NCBI GenBank assembly: GCA_030431055.1
Contig: JAUIJA010000005.1
Location: forward strand, 1 to 64,000
Direction: 5' to 3'
From: Bacteroidia bacterium
GTDB lineage: Bacteria > Bacteroidota > Bacteroidia > Flavobacteriales > Flavobacteriaceae
Length of the DNA stretch: 64,000 bases
A program made the position numbers and the translations under genes. Positions 42,240 to 53,727 of this stretch are shown here, in pieces (positions within the stretch are counted from its first letter, which is position 1; each line of letters begins with the position of its first letter). The notes under the pieces were generated by a model. It was not told the DNA's origin and searched no databases. It saw only the letters and a program-made list of their open reading frames with translations.

Positions 42240-42465
42240 CGAATTATTACTTTAATTATAGTCGAAAATCCGACCTTCTAAAAAAGTTTTAAAAATCTAA
42301 ACAATGCAAAGCATTGTAATCTTTTACGCAGAATAGTCTGAAAAAGCTATGAAATTCAGGACGAAGTCCGCATAGTTTTTCAGATGGTTTTAAACGAAGT
42401 TTAAAAATTCCTCGTAAAAGTGTCCTTTCTTTTGATTCGTTTTCTTTGGACAAGCAAAGAAAATG
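42240..42465. other. Structured intergenic region of nested hairpins
   Basis: The 369-base gap before pyrG has no coding frame but five self-pairing parts: GTCG/CGAC (42261-42274); ACAATGC-AAA-GCATTGT (42301-42317); an outer helix CTTTTACG/CGTAAAAG (42321-42328 and 42413-42420) enclosing TCTGAAAAAGCTATG/CATAGTTTTTCAGA (42337-42351 and 42371-42384), whose tip is GGAC-GAA-GTCC, and TTTTAAAC-GAA-GTTTAAAA (42388-42406); and TTTTCTTTG/CAAAGAAAA (42440-42463). It may be a structured RNA, a repeat element or a decayed mobile element. Confidence 0.6.
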
Positions 42466-42524
42466 AATAAGATAAAAATCAATAATAATTAAATAAACAA
42501 ATCAATAAATAACCTTTTTTCAAA

Positions 42525-44209
<1,685 letters not shown>

Positions 44210-44231
44210 ACTGTTTCAGTTGAATAATAAG

Positions 44232-44270
44232 GTTTAAACTTTAGACTTTCAACTTTAGACTTTAGACTTA
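44232..44270. repeat. Heptamer array before yidC
   Basis: GTTTAAA, CTTTAGA, CTTTCAA, CTTTAGA, CTTTAGA, then CTTA: five whole units in 7-base register, ending six bases before the yidC start codon. Confidence 0.88.
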
Positions 44271-44276
44271 ATATAA

Positions 44277-46160
44277 ATGGAAGAAAAAAAGCTAGACGTA
44301 AAAACCATTGTTGGTTTTGTTTTAATTTCAGGTCTTTTAATGTGGATGATGTATACCAATACACCAACACCTGAAGAGTTAAAAGAACAAGAAAAGAAAG
44401 AACAAGTTGAACAAAAGAAAGTTGAAGAAACTACGCCAACAACAGTTGCAGAAGTTCAAACAGAAAATGATTCTTTACAAGCAGTAAAAGCCCAACAAGC
44501 ATTAGGTTCATTTGGATATTCAGCTACTTTAGCTTCAGCTAAAAACGATTTTACAGAAATTAAAAACGACGTTTTAGCATTAAAAATTGCTAATAAAGGT
44601 GGTTACATTACCGAAGCTACTGTTTTAGGTTTTGAAAAGTTTGAGAAGAACTCTGGCGAATTAGTAAAAATCATTAATGATAACAATGCTAATTTCGACA
44701 TCACGTTAAACACTTCTGATAATAGGACATTACACACTAAAGATTTATTCTTCGAGCCAAAAGTTTCTACAGAAGGAGAAAATCAAGTAGTAACTATGCA
44801 GTTAAAAGCTGGTCCAAATCAGTTTTTAGAGTATCGTTATGTGTTGAAACCAGGAGAATATATGTTAGATTTTAGCATTCGTTCTCAAGGTTTAGAAAAT
44901 GTTGTAAATACATCAAAGCCACTAGATTTAGAATGGCAATTAAAAACATATCGTAACGAGAAAAGTATTTCTTATGAAAATAGATATACAGAATTGGTTT
45001 ACGAATATGAAGAAGGAAAAGACGATTACTTAAACGCTCAAAAAGAATTATCGGAAACAACAGCTGAAGATGTTACTTGGGTAGCGTTTAAACAACATCA
45101 TTTTACTTCAATATTATTGACAGATACACCTTTTAAAACGGCTGAGTTAAAGTCTGAAAATTTAGTTGCAAACGAAGATGTAGATACAGTTTATACTAAA
45201 AACTTTACTGCGAAGTTACCTTTAGAATTCAAAAATGGAGCTGTAAATTATAATATGAATTGGTATTACGGACCAGCAAAATATCAAATTTTAGATAATT
45301 ATAATAGAAATTTAGATGAAGTAATGCCTCTTGGTTGGGGAATTTTCGGTTGGATAAACAGATATGTGTTTATTCCAGTTTTCGGATTTATTTCTGGATT
45401 CTTGCCTTATGGATTCGCTATTATTGTATTTACAATTTTAGTAAGATTGGCAATGTCACCTATTACCTATAAGTCGTATTTATCACAAGCGAAAATGAAA
45501 GTTATTCGTCCAGAAATTCAAGAGATAAACGACAAGTACAAAGACAATGCAATGAAGAAGCAACAAGAAACAATGAAGTTGTATTCTAAAGCAGGTGTTA
45601 ATCCTATGGCGGGCTGTATTCCAGCATTGATGCAAATTCCTATTTTCTATGCGTTGTTTCAATTCTTCCCTTCGATGTTCGATTTACGTCAAAAAAACTT
45701 CTTATGGGCAGATGATTTATCATCTTATGATGCAGTTTTCCAATTACCTTTTAAAATTCCTTTCTATGGTGACCACGTAAGTTTATTCCCTATTTTAGCA
45801 TCGGTAGCTATTTTCTTTTACATGAGAATGACAACTGGAGATCAACAAATGGCACAACCACAACAAGAAGGTATGCCAGATATGAGTAAAATCATGAAAA
45901 TGATGTTATACATTTCTCCATTAATGATGTTATTCTTCTTTAATAATTATGCTTCTGGTTTATCGTTGTATTACTTTATTTCCAATTTAATTACAATCGG
46001 AATTATGTATGTAATCAAAAATCATATTATCGATAACGATAAATTGCATGCTAAGATTCAAGCTAATAAAACAAAGGAGAAAAAGGAAAGTAAATTTCAA
46101 AAGAAAATGCGCGAAATGATGGAACAGGCCGAAGCGCAACAGAAAATGAATAAAAAATAA
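44277..46160 (+). CDS. yidC: Membrane protein insertase YidC
   Basis: Inserts and folds inner-membrane proteins, alone or with SecYEG. The 627-residue protein has a first membrane helix (about 8-22), a large periplasmic beta domain (about 60-340) and a conserved five-helix core (about 355-590) starting PVFGFISGFLPYGFAIIVFT, with AMSPITYKSYLSQAKMKVIR, GCIPALMQIPIFYALFQFFP and the tail helix region GLSLYYFISNLITIGIMYVI. The C-terminus is basic (KEKKESKFQKKMREM), which binds ribosomes. pyrG precedes it. Confidence 0.95.
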   Translation: MEEKKLDVKTIVGFVLISGLLMWMMYTNTPTPEELKEQEKKEQVEQKKVEETTPTTVAEVQTENDSLQAVKAQQALGSFGYSATLASAKNDFTEIKNDVLALKIANKGGYITEATVLGFEKFEKNSGELVKIINDNNANFDITLNTSDNRTLHTKDLFFEPKVSTEGENQVVTMQLKAGPNQFLEYRYVLKPGEYMLDFSIRSQGLENVVNTSKPLDLEWQLKTYRNEKSISYENRYTELVYEYEEGKDDYLNAQKELSETTAEDVTWVAFKQHHFTSILLTDTPFKTAELKSENLVANEDVDTVYTKNFTAKLPLEFKNGAVNYNMNWYYGPAKYQILDNYNRNLDEVMPLGWGIFGWINRYVFIPVFGFISGFLPYGFAIIVFTILVRLAMSPITYKSYLSQAKMKVIRPEIQEINDKYKDNAMKKQQETMKLYSKAGVNPMAGCIPALMQIPIFYALFQFFPSMFDLRQKNFLWADDLSSYDAVFQLPFKIPFYGDHVSLFPILASVAIFFYMRMTTGDQQMAQPQQEGMPDMSKIMKMMLYISPLMMLFFFNNYASGLSLYYFISNLITIGIMYVIKNHIIDNDKLHAKIQANKTKEKKESKFQKKMREMMEQAEAQQKMNKK

Positions 46161-46166
46161 TCATTT

Positions 46167-46197
46167 ATAAACCCTGCTTTAGCAGGGTTTCTTTTTT
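46167..46197 (+). terminator. Terminator after yidC
   Basis: AAACCCTGC-TTTA-GCAGGGTTT (46169-46190) and a T run. Confidence 0.9.
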
Positions 46198-46207
46198 TAT
46201 AATAGTC

Positions 46208-47008
46208 ATGAAAGTTTTAATTGTAGGATTTGGAAATATGGGACAAACGTATGCTAATAGTTTTATTGGTTCAGGGTTTGTTCAGCCAAAAGATATGTTT
46301 GTTTTAAGTCGAAATGAGGTTCAAAAGAAAAAAGAATATCTAATTCCAAAACAAAACTTTAGTACAACTGCGACTAAAGAACTTTTTAATGTAGATATTA
46401 TAATTGTGGCAGTAAAACCACAAGATTTTAAACAACTTTCAGAACAGATTAAAACGTTTTTAAAACAAGAACATTTGGTTCTTTCTGTAATGGCAGGAAT
46501 TTCAATTGAAAGAATTCAAAACGAATTAAATGTTGAAAAAGTAGTGCGCTCTATGCCAAATATTTCTACACAAATCGGACAAGGAGTTACGGTTTTTAGC
46601 GCATCAACAGAAATTGATAGAAAAGAACTTTTTATTATTCAAAATTTAATTAATACAACCGGAAAGTCGTTATATGTAAGTGATGAAAAGATGTTAAATC
46701 CGGCAACGGCTATTTCAGGAAGCGGACCAGCGTATGTGTATTATTTTATGAATGCTATGATACAAGCAGCAGAAAATCTTGGTTTTTCAACTTCTGAGGC
46801 AATTTTTTTGGTAAATAATACGTTTTTAGGAGCAGCACAACTTCAAAATAGAAGTAAACTTTCACATCAAGATTGGATGGAGAAAGTAGCATCCAAAGGC
46901 GGCACAACAGAAGCAGCTTTAAATTTCTTTAACAAAAAAAATGTTTCAGAAAATTTAATACAAGCTATAGAGTTGGCAAATAAAAGAGCGTTAGAATTAG
47001 GTGTATAA
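46208..47008 (+). CDS. proC: Pyrroline-5-carboxylate reductase
   Basis: Reduces pyrroline-5-carboxylate to proline with NAD(P)H, the last step of proline synthesis. The 266-residue protein has the Rossmann motif VLIVGFGNMGQTYANSFIGS (3-22), the VVRSMPNISTQIGQGVT block (about 115-130) and the family's signature around ATAISGSGPAYVYYFMNAMI (about 172-191) with VASKGGTTEAAL near the end. Length and motifs are standard. It is a single gene between two terminators. Confidence 0.95.
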   Translation: MKVLIVGFGNMGQTYANSFIGSGFVQPKDMFVLSRNEVQKKKEYLIPKQNFSTTATKELFNVDIIIVAVKPQDFKQLSEQIKTFLKQEHLVLSVMAGISIERIQNELNVEKVVRSMPNISTQIGQGVTVFSASTEIDRKELFIIQNLINTTGKSLYVSDEKMLNPATAISGSGPAYVYYFMNAMIQAAENLGFSTSEAIFLVNNTFLGAAQLQNRSKLSHQDWMEKVASKGGTTEAALNFFNKKNVSENLIQAIELANKRALELGV

Positions 47009-47041
47009 AAAACTCCATTAATCATTTAATGGAGTTTTTTC
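47008..47041. terminator. Bidirectional terminator after proC
   Basis: AACTCCATTAA and TTAATGGAGTT form a stem, flanked by A and T runs, between proC and the convergent fasciclin gene. Confidence 0.85.
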
Positions 47042-47065
47042 ATAACAATTTAATTAAACAAAAAA

Positions 47066-48010
47066 TTAATTAAGATTAGGAAGGATTACGTTATTTATTA
47101 CATGTATTACACCGTTTGCGCATTGAACATCAGTAGCAATAATACCTGTACTTCTATTTTGTTCATCAGTTATTGTGGTTCCAGAAATGGTAAATGTTCC
47201 AGTTTCTAGTGTAGTTATAGGAGTTGAAGGAATTTCTGTTGAAAGTACATTTGCTCCTGCAACAACATGATAGGTTAAGACTGAAGTAACTTGAGCAGAA
47301 CTTAAACCTGCAAGAGTACCAGGGTTTTCACTTTCAAAAGTTGTAAAAGCATCATTGTTTGGGGCAAAAACAGTAAAAGGTGAATTTGTAGTTCCATCTA
47401 AGGTTGAAACTAAATTTTGTTGACTTAATAACCCAACTAAAGTAGAAAAGCTTGAGTTTGCTGTAGCATGGGTAACAACAGTTGGTAAGCCTATAACAGC
47501 ATTTACTTCGTGTATGACTCCATTATCTGCCATTATATCTGGTGTGGTAACTGTTGACACGCCATTTAACATTACAGTAGAAGAAACATCTATATACATA
47601 CTTAAAGTATTAGTACTTGAAGCAGCTCCTTTTCCTAAAGTTTTAACATATCCAGTTGACAAACCTGAAGAAAGGTTAACTCCACTAACTACATGGTTTA
47701 ATAAAATTTCTCTCAGTACATCTACAGGTACATCATCTAATGAAGAGAATCCTTCATCTGATAAGAAGTTTGTAAAGGCAGTATTTGTAGGAGCAAATAC
47801 AGTGTAAGAGCTTGATCCATCTAAAGTTGCAACTAAATTAGCACGTTCTAATGCGTCAACTAATATAGAGAATTGTGGAGCTCTTGATGCAATAGCAGCA
47901 ATGCTATTGTTTTCTGGCACATTGTTTGAATCATCATCCGAACATGATAACATTACTAATGACATAGTAATCATTAATATTAAATTCATTAATTTTGTTG
48001 AAGTTTTCAT
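47066..48010 (-). CDS. Lipoprotein with two fasciclin (FAS1) domains
   Basis: A 314-residue lipoprotein (lipidated Cys23 in LVMLSCSDDD). Two FAS1 domains in tandem (about 38-165 and 172-312) carry the family's FAPTNTAFTNFL / FAPNNDAFTTFE blocks and the final VNAVIGLPT / VIHVINNVILP blocks. FAS1 proteins mediate adhesion or matrix binding. I start it at 48010 where a lipoprotein signal begins; the longer frame adds 15 residues. It stands alone on the minus strand. Confidence 0.9.
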   Translation of the reverse strand: MKTSTKLMNLILMITMSLVMLSCSDDDSNNVPENNSIAAIASRAPQFSILVDALERANLVATLDGSSSYTVFAPTNTAFTNFLSDEGFSSLDDVPVDVLREILLNHVVSGVNLSSGLSTGYVKTLGKGAASSTNTLSMYIDVSSTVMLNGVSTVTTPDIMADNGVIHEVNAVIGLPTVVTHATANSSFSTLVGLLSQQNLVSTLDGTTNSPFTVFAPNNDAFTTFESENPGTLAGLSSAQVTSVLTYHVVAGANVLSTEIPSTPITTLETGTFTISGTTITDEQNRSTGIIATDVQCANGVIHVINNVILPNLN

Positions 48011-48148
48011 AGTTATTGTTTTTTGTTTAACCAAATTTACAAAAACGTTAAACAAAAAATTGATTTTAAAAAGAGTTTAACTTAAAATAATAAATTGTTT
48101 AACTAGTTGTTAGTTAATGGTTTAAAAAGTATTAAATACAATAAACAT

Positions 48149-48904
48149 ATGTTAAAAAGAATTAAATTACTTTTTGTTTTGATTTTTATATCATCGTTTT
48201 CTTTAGCACAAGAAAATCAGTTTGATGCAAATGGAAAACGCCATGGTAAATGGAAAGGAACGTATGAAAAGTCAAATAATTTACGTTATGAAGGAGCTTT
48301 TGAACACGGAAAAGAAATAGGTGTTTTTAAATTTTATGCCGATAAAAAAACAAGCCCTTTAGTGGCGACCCGAGATTTTTCAAGAGGTGATGGAAGTTGT
48401 TATGCAATTTTTTATAATGGAAAATTTAAAGTGAGCGAAGGTGATTTGGTAAATAAAAAACCTGAGGGACTTTGGAAATATTATCATTTGCGTAGCGATA
48501 AAATTATGACGCTAGAAAATTACCAAAATGGAAAATTACATGGCGAAAAAAATGTGTATTATCCAAATGGGCAACTTGCTGAAAAATCGTTTTATAGAAA
48601 TAATTTAAAAGACGGCGCATACACCAAGTTTGGTGAGAATGGAAAACCTATAGAAGAGTCTAATTATAAAAATGGCGAACTTCACGGCAAAGCAGTTTTT
48701 TACGATGGAAACGGAAACCTTATTTTAAAAGGCGAGTATAAAAAAAACCTTAAAGTTGGAATGTGGGATACGTATGAAGATGGGAAACTAGTGAAATCAG
48801 AAACTGCAAAAGAATTTACAGGAAAAACGTTCAACTTAGATAATCCAAATGAAATGGAATACAAAAAGGAATTAAAAGAAACGAAGAAAAGAAAGAGAAA
48901 ATAA
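48149..48904 (+). CDS. Secreted MORN-repeat protein (YwqK type)
   Basis: A 251-residue protein with a signal peptide (about 1-20, [12 protein letters not shown]). It carries at least five MORN-like repeats: [80 protein letters not shown]. This matches the YwqK family, often mislabelled as antitoxin; the label does not apply as there is no toxin neighbour and the protein is secreted. I start it at 48149; a longer frame adds 14 residues. The stop overlaps the mnmA start by one base. Confidence 0.82.
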   Translation: MLKRIKLLFVLIFISSFSLAQENQFDANGKRHGKWKGTYEKSNNLRYEGAFEHGKEIGVFKFYADKKTSPLVATRDFSRGDGSCYAIFYNGKFKVSEGDLVNKKPEGLWKYYHLRSDKIMTLENYQNGKLHGEKNVYYPNGQLAEKSFYRNNLKDGAYTKFGENGKPIEESNYKNGELHGKAVFYDGNGNLILKGEYKKNLKVGMWDTYEDGKLVKSETAKEFTGKTFNLDNPNEMEYKKELKETKKRKRK

Positions 48905-50091
48905 TGAAAAGAGTAGTCGTTGGGCTTTCTGGCGGAGTAGATTCGAGTGTTGCAGCCTATTTGTTAAAAGAACAAGGTTACGAAGTAATCGGACTTTTTA
49001 TGAAAAATTGGCACGATGATTCGGTTACCATTTCAAACGAATGTCCGTGGTTAGAAGACAGTAATGATGCACTTTTAGTTGCTGAAAAACTAGGAATTCC
49101 ATTTCAAACCGTAGATTTATCGGAACAATATAAAGAACGTATCGTTGATTACATGTTTAACGAATACGAGCAAGGTCGTACGCCAAATCCTGACGTATTG
49201 TGTAATCGTGAAATCAAATTTGATGTTTTCATGAAAATTGCATTATCACTTGGTGCCGATTATGTGGCAACCGGACATTATTGCCGTAAAGGAACAATTG
49301 AGAAAGGTGGAAACGAAGTTTATCAATTACTTTCTGGAAAAGATGGCAATAAAGATCAATCGTATTTCTTATGTCAATTATCGCAAGAGCAATTATCTAA
49401 AGCTTTGTTTCCTATAGGCGAACTAACAAAACCAGAAGTTCGTGAAATTGCTGCGAAACTTGATTTAATTACAGCCGAAAAAAAAGATTCTCAAGGTTTG
49501 TGTTTTATAGGAAAAGTGCGTTTACCCGAATTTTTACAACAAAAATTACAACCAAAAGAAGGCGTTATCATAGAAATTCCTGCGGATGCTTCGGTTTATC
49601 AAGAGGAAAAACCTGTGTTTGAAAATAAAGAACAAGAATTAGCCTATTTATCAGCAAATATCGATTATTTACAAGTTCCGGGTAAGGTTGTTGGCAAACA
49701 TCAAGGTGCGCATTATTTTACAAAAGGACAACGCAAAGGACTTGGTGTAGGAGGAACTGTTGAACCTTTATTTGTTATTGAAACCGATGTAGAGAAAAAC
49801 ATAATTTATACCGGACAAGGGAATCAACATCCAGGATTGTTCAAAAAAGCCTTATTTGTAAAACAAGACGAAGTACATTGGGTTCGTGAAGATTTAGCCT
49901 TACAGCCAAATGAAACTATGGAAGTAATGGCGCGTATTCGCTATCGCCAACCTTTGCAAAAAGCTACTTTGTACCAATTTGAAAATGGTTTATACGTAGA
50001 GTTCGATGAACCACAATCAGCCATAACAGAAGGACAATTTGTAGCTTGGCATCAAGGAGAAGAAATTTTAGGGAGTGGTGTTATTTCTTAA
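48904..50091 (+). CDS. mnmA: tRNA-specific 2-thiouridylase
   Basis: Adds sulfur to U34 of Lys, Glu and Gln tRNAs. The 395-residue protein has the ATP pyrophosphatase P-loop [18 protein letters not shown] (4-21), the two catalytic cysteines Cys100 in [13 protein letters not shown] and Cys200 in [13 protein letters not shown], and the C-terminal beta domain ([14 protein letters not shown]). An insert of about 30 residues (211-250, rich in Glu) distinguishes it from the E. coli protein and is usual in Bacteroidetes. It is coupled to the MORN gene by TAATG. Confidence 0.96.
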   Translation: MKRVVVGLSGGVDSSVAAYLLKEQGYEVIGLFMKNWHDDSVTISNECPWLEDSNDALLVAEKLGIPFQTVDLSEQYKERIVDYMFNEYEQGRTPNPDVLCNREIKFDVFMKIALSLGADYVATGHYCRKGTIEKGGNEVYQLLSGKDGNKDQSYFLCQLSQEQLSKALFPIGELTKPEVREIAAKLDLITAEKKDSQGLCFIGKVRLPEFLQQKLQPKEGVIIEIPADASVYQEEKPVFENKEQELAYLSANIDYLQVPGKVVGKHQGAHYFTKGQRKGLGVGGTVEPLFVIETDVEKNIIYTGQGNQHPGLFKKALFVKQDEVHWVREDLALQPNETMEVMARIRYRQPLQKATLYQFENGLYVEFDEPQSAITEGQFVAWHQGEEILGSGVIS

Positions 50092-50178
50092 TATGTTATC
50101 TGAACAAATCAATATTAATAAAGGATATTCTAAAAACAGTTACATAATAATCAATTATATTCACAGAAACATATTTAC

Positions 50179-51114
50179 ATGAACATCCTCAACATAATTC
50201 TCGGTTTAACTCTATTAGTCGTTGGCGGAAATTGGTTGTTAAAATCATCAGTTGGTTTATCGTTAAAACTCAATATTTCAAAAATCATTGTAGGTTTAAC
50301 GGTAGTTTCTTTTGCAACTTCAGCACCCGAGATGATTGTGAGTATTAAATCGGCTTTAGATGGTTTTCCAGATATTGCTGTAGGAAATGTTATTGGTTCA
50401 AATATTGGAAATATCGGTTTGGTTCTCGGAGTAGTTTTATTAATTAATGCTATTCAAATCGAAACCAATTTCTACAAAACCGATTGGCCGATGAAGATGA
50501 TTGCTTCGGTCTTATTGTTTTTCTTTTTAATCTTAGATGGAAAATTAAGCCGAATAGAAGGAATTATTTTCGTAGTACTTTTAATAGCTTTTATCATTCA
50601 TTTAATTAGACAAAATAAAAAAATAGATATTGAATTGAAAGACGAAGGTGAATCAGAAATGTCTTATGCTAAAATTTTAGGTTTATTAGCAGTTGGCGGA
50701 TTTGCTCTTTGGCTTGGTTCCGAATTATTAGTCGATGGCGCTGTAAATCTTGCCGAAGGTTTAGGAGTTAGCAAACGCGTAATTGCCATAACTGTAGTTT
50801 CAATTGGCACAAGTGTTCCTGAGTTAGCGTCGTCAATAATTGCGGCAATTAAGAAGGAAAGCGATATCTCAATTGGTAATATTATCGGTTCAAATATTTT
50901 TAATATTTTGAGTGTTTTAGGCTTTACGGCAATTATAAAACCTATCGAAAATGTAGATGAAAGAATTTTAAACTTCGATATTTATTGGTTGTTAGGCTTT
51001 GCTTTTATATTGTTGCCAATGGTGTTTTTACCAAGAAGAAACAGCCTTTCACTACGTGAAGGAGTTATTTTGGTTACAGCATATATCGCATTTATTTACT
51101 TTACGATTCAATAG
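50179..51114 (+). CDS. Calcium/sodium antiporter (CaCA family)
   Basis: A 311-residue inner-membrane exchanger of the YrbG/K+-independent Na+/Ca2+ type with about ten helices. The two inverted alpha repeats hold the ion sites: SAPEMIVSIKSALDGFPDIA with GNVIGSNIGNIGLVLGV (about 50-90), and TSVPELASSIIAAIKKESDI with GNIIGSNIFNILSVLGF (about 213-250). The repeats are in opposite orientation, as in the family. It should extrude Ca2+ using the Na+ gradient. The gene stands alone between mnmA and the subtilase. Confidence 0.93.
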   Translation: MNILNIILGLTLLVVGGNWLLKSSVGLSLKLNISKIIVGLTVVSFATSAPEMIVSIKSALDGFPDIAVGNVIGSNIGNIGLVLGVVLLINAIQIETNFYKTDWPMKMIASVLLFFFLILDGKLSRIEGIIFVVLLIAFIIHLIRQNKKIDIELKDEGESEMSYAKILGLLAVGGFALWLGSELLVDGAVNLAEGLGVSKRVIAITVVSIGTSVPELASSIIAAIKKESDISIGNIIGSNIFNILSVLGFTAIIKPIENVDERILNFDIYWLLGFAFILLPMVFLPRRNSLSLREGVILVTAYIAFIYFTIQ

Positions 51115-51153
51115 CATAATATTTTATATATTTGGTAACCAAATCTTTATCAA

Positions 51154-52773
51154 ATGGCAAGAGTTTTACTTTTCTTTTTCCTAATAGCTACTATTTCAAT
51201 TCAAGCACAAGAAGACGCTTGGGTTTATTTTACAGATAAACCAGATGCTGCGTATTATTTAGCGAATCCACTTGAAATGTTATCGCAAAAATCACTCGAT
51301 AGAAGAACTGCTCAAGGAATTTCTTTAGATGATACTGATGTGCCAATTTCATCAACGTATATTGCGCAAATTGAAAGTGCAACAGGAATTACCGTTATGG
51401 CAAAATCAAAATGGTTAAATGCTTTGCATGTAAGAGGAAATCAAACAGATATTCAAGCTTTAGAAGGTTTAGCGTTTGTTGATTATGTTTATTATGCTAA
51501 TCATTCTTGGAATATAACTGGACCAATTTCAGATTCAACGCCGATTTCAGAAAGTAGGGTTTCAGAAAATCAAAATAAGTTCGAAATTCAAGTTAATTAT
51601 GATTATGGTGGTTCAGATAACCAAATTGAAATGTTAAATGGACATTTGTTACACGAGCAAGATTTTACAGGTCAAGGAAAAACAATTGCGGTTTTAGATG
51701 CTGGTTTTACTGGTGTTGATACAGCTTTGCCATTTCAGCGATTACACGATAATAATCTAATTTTAGGCGGCTATAATTTCCCCGATAGAAATACCGATTT
51801 TTATACAAGACATAATCACGGAACTAATGTGCTTTCAACTATGGGAGCTTATGTTGAAGGTAGTTTGGTGGGAACAGCTCCAGATGCCGAATATTATTTG
51901 TTTATTACGGAAGATGTGTATTCCGAAAATCCTGTAGAAGAATCGTATTGGGTTGAAGCAGCAGAAATGGCCGATAGTTTAGGAGTTGATATTATCAATT
52001 CCTCTTTAGGTTATGGCTCTTATGATAATTCAAATTATTCTTATTCTTATGCACAACGAAATGGTCAAGTAGGTTTTGCTTCTCGTGGAGCTTCAATAGC
52101 TTATCAAAAAGGAATAGTTTGTGTAATTAGTGCTGGAAATGAAGGTAATTCAGGTGAACCTCACATTGGAATTCCTGCAGATGCTGAAAATGTTTTAACC
52201 GTTGGTGCTGTAGATAGTTTTGAAAATTATGCTTCTTTTAGTTCAATAGGAAATTCAGCCGATGGAAGAGTAAAACCCGATGTTTGTGCAAAAGGTTTAA
52301 ATGCTACAATTAGTAATACTTCTGGTGGAATTACTACAGCAAGTGGAACTTCTTTTGCAGGACCTATTTTGGCAGGAATGGTGGCAACATTTTGGTCGGC
52401 TAAGCCTAATTTAACGGCTACACAAGTAATTCAGTTTGTAATAGAATCAGCAGATCAATATACAACTCCTGATATTTATAAAGGTTATGGCGTTCCCGAT
52501 TTTCAATTGGCTTTAAGCTTAAGTACAGAAAGTTTTAATAATAATACAGTTTTAATTTACCCAAATCCGGTTGCTACTCAATTAACAATTCAATTAAATG
52601 ATAATGAAACCGGAACGATTATTATACATAATCAATTAGGACAGAAAGTGTTAACGAAGAATGTGTCAAACCAACAAAATACAATTAATGTTACTTCGTT
52701 AGCTTCTGGAATTTACTTTTATGATTTTTCTTCAAATAATAGTAAATTGCAAGGAAAATTGATTAAAAAATAA
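51154..52773 (+). CDS. T9SS-secreted subtilisin-like serine protease
   Basis: A 539-residue S8 protease with a signal peptide (1-19, FLIATISIQAQ). The catalytic triad is visible: Asp182 in IAVLDAGFTGVD, His222 in RHNHGTNVLSTMG and Ser400 in ASGTSFAGPILAGM. A C-terminal sorting tail (about 458-539, VLIYPNPVATQLTIQLNDNE then SGIYFYDFSSNNSKLQGKLI) is the type A T9SS signal, so it should be exported to the surface or medium. The N-terminal 150 residues may be a propeptide. The stop overlaps the nitronate monooxygenase start by one base. Confidence 0.93.
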   Translation: MARVLLFFFLIATISIQAQEDAWVYFTDKPDAAYYLANPLEMLSQKSLDRRTAQGISLDDTDVPISSTYIAQIESATGITVMAKSKWLNALHVRGNQTDIQALEGLAFVDYVYYANHSWNITGPISDSTPISESRVSENQNKFEIQVNYDYGGSDNQIEMLNGHLLHEQDFTGQGKTIAVLDAGFTGVDTALPFQRLHDNNLILGGYNFPDRNTDFYTRHNHGTNVLSTMGAYVEGSLVGTAPDAEYYLFITEDVYSENPVEESYWVEAAEMADSLGVDIINSSLGYGSYDNSNYSYSYAQRNGQVGFASRGASIAYQKGIVCVISAGNEGNSGEPHIGIPADAENVLTVGAVDSFENYASFSSIGNSADGRVKPDVCAKGLNATISNTSGGITTASGTSFAGPILAGMVATFWSAKPNLTATQVIQFVIESADQYTTPDIYKGYGVPDFQLALSLSTESFNNNTVLIYPNPVATQLTIQLNDNETGTIIIHNQLGQKVLTKNVSNQQNTINVTSLASGIYFYDFSSNNSKLQGKLIKK

Positions 52774-53717
52774 TGAATAGAATTACCCAACTTTTCAATA
52801 TAAAATATCCAATTATTCAAGGTGGAATGATTTGGAACAGCGGTTATAAATTAGCAAGTGCTGTTAGTAATGCTGGCGGACTTGGATTAATTGGTGCAGG
52901 TTCAATGTATCCTGATGTTTTACGCGAACATATTCAAAAATGTAAAAAAGCAACAGATAAGCCTTTTGGTGTAAATGTTCCAATGTTATATCCAAACATT
53001 GAGGAAATCATGCAAATTCTAAAAGAAGAAGAAGTGAAAATTGTTTTTACTTCGGCGGGAAATCCTAAAACTTGGACACCATATTTAAAGGAAAATGGCA
53101 TGACTGTTGTTCATGTTGTTAGTAGTACGAAATTTGCTTTAAAAGCTGAAGCAGCTGGAGTTGATGCTATTGTAGCCGAAGGTTTTGAAGCTGGCGGACA
53201 TAACGGACGTGATGAAACGACAACCTTGACGTTAATTCCAATGGTGAAAGAGCAAGTTACTATTCCATTAATTGCTGCTGGAGGAATTGCCACAGGAAGA
53301 GGTATGTTAGCTACAATGATTTTAGGAGCCGATGGTGTTCAAATGGGAAGTCGTTTTGCTGCTTCAACCGAATCGAGTGCGCATGATAATTTTAAAACAA
53401 CTATTGTGAATACTAATGAAGGCGATACAATGTTAACCTTAAAAGAATTAGCACCTGTTCGTTTAATAAAAAATAAATTTTTCAACGAAGTTCAAGAATT
53501 ATATGCAAAATGCCCAACACCTGAAGATTTAAAAACTCTTTTGGGAAGAGCAAGAGCAAAACGCGGAATGTTTGAAGGAGATTTAGAAGACGGCGAATTA
53601 GAAATTGGTCAAATTGCAGGATTAATTCACGATATTTTACCAGTTGAAGAAATTGTGAAAAATGTAATTAACGAGTTTGAACAAGCTAAAAAAGAAATAA
53701 GTTCAATCGAATTTTAA
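52773..53717 (+). CDS. NAD(P)H-dependent flavin oxidoreductase / nitronate monooxygenase
   Basis: A 314-residue FMN-binding TIM barrel of the nitronate monooxygenase family. IKYPIIQGGMIWNSGYKLAS (10-29) is the typical opening, with AEGFEAGGHNGRDETTTLTL (about 134-153) as the active-site loop and AAGGIATGRGMLATMILGAD-like and GVQMGSRFAAS (FMN phosphate) near 170-195. The family oxidises nitroalkane anions, but some members are enoyl-ACP reductases (FabK); the segment here fits either, so the substrate is open. It is coupled to the subtilase by TAATG, although a shared role is unlikely. Confidence 0.88.
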   Translation: MNRITQLFNIKYPIIQGGMIWNSGYKLASAVSNAGGLGLIGAGSMYPDVLREHIQKCKKATDKPFGVNVPMLYPNIEEIMQILKEEEVKIVFTSAGNPKTWTPYLKENGMTVVHVVSSTKFALKAEAAGVDAIVAEGFEAGGHNGRDETTTLTLIPMVKEQVTIPLIAAGGIATGRGMLATMILGADGVQMGSRFAASTESSAHDNFKTTIVNTNEGDTMLTLKELAPVRLIKNKFFNEVQELYAKCPTPEDLKTLLGRARAKRGMFEGDLEDGELEIGQIAGLIHDILPVEEIVKNVINEFEQAKKEISSIEF

Positions 53718-53727
53718 TCAATATAAA

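Noticed and set aside
42301..42317. ACAATGC-AAA-GCATTGT as terminator of the DUF3820 gene
   Set aside because: No T run follows, and it is part of a larger nested structure; it starts 75 bases past the stop.
48149..48904. YwqK family is often labelled toxin-antitoxin system antitoxin
   Set aside because: The protein is secreted, made of MORN-like repeats, and has mnmA rather than a toxin gene next to it.
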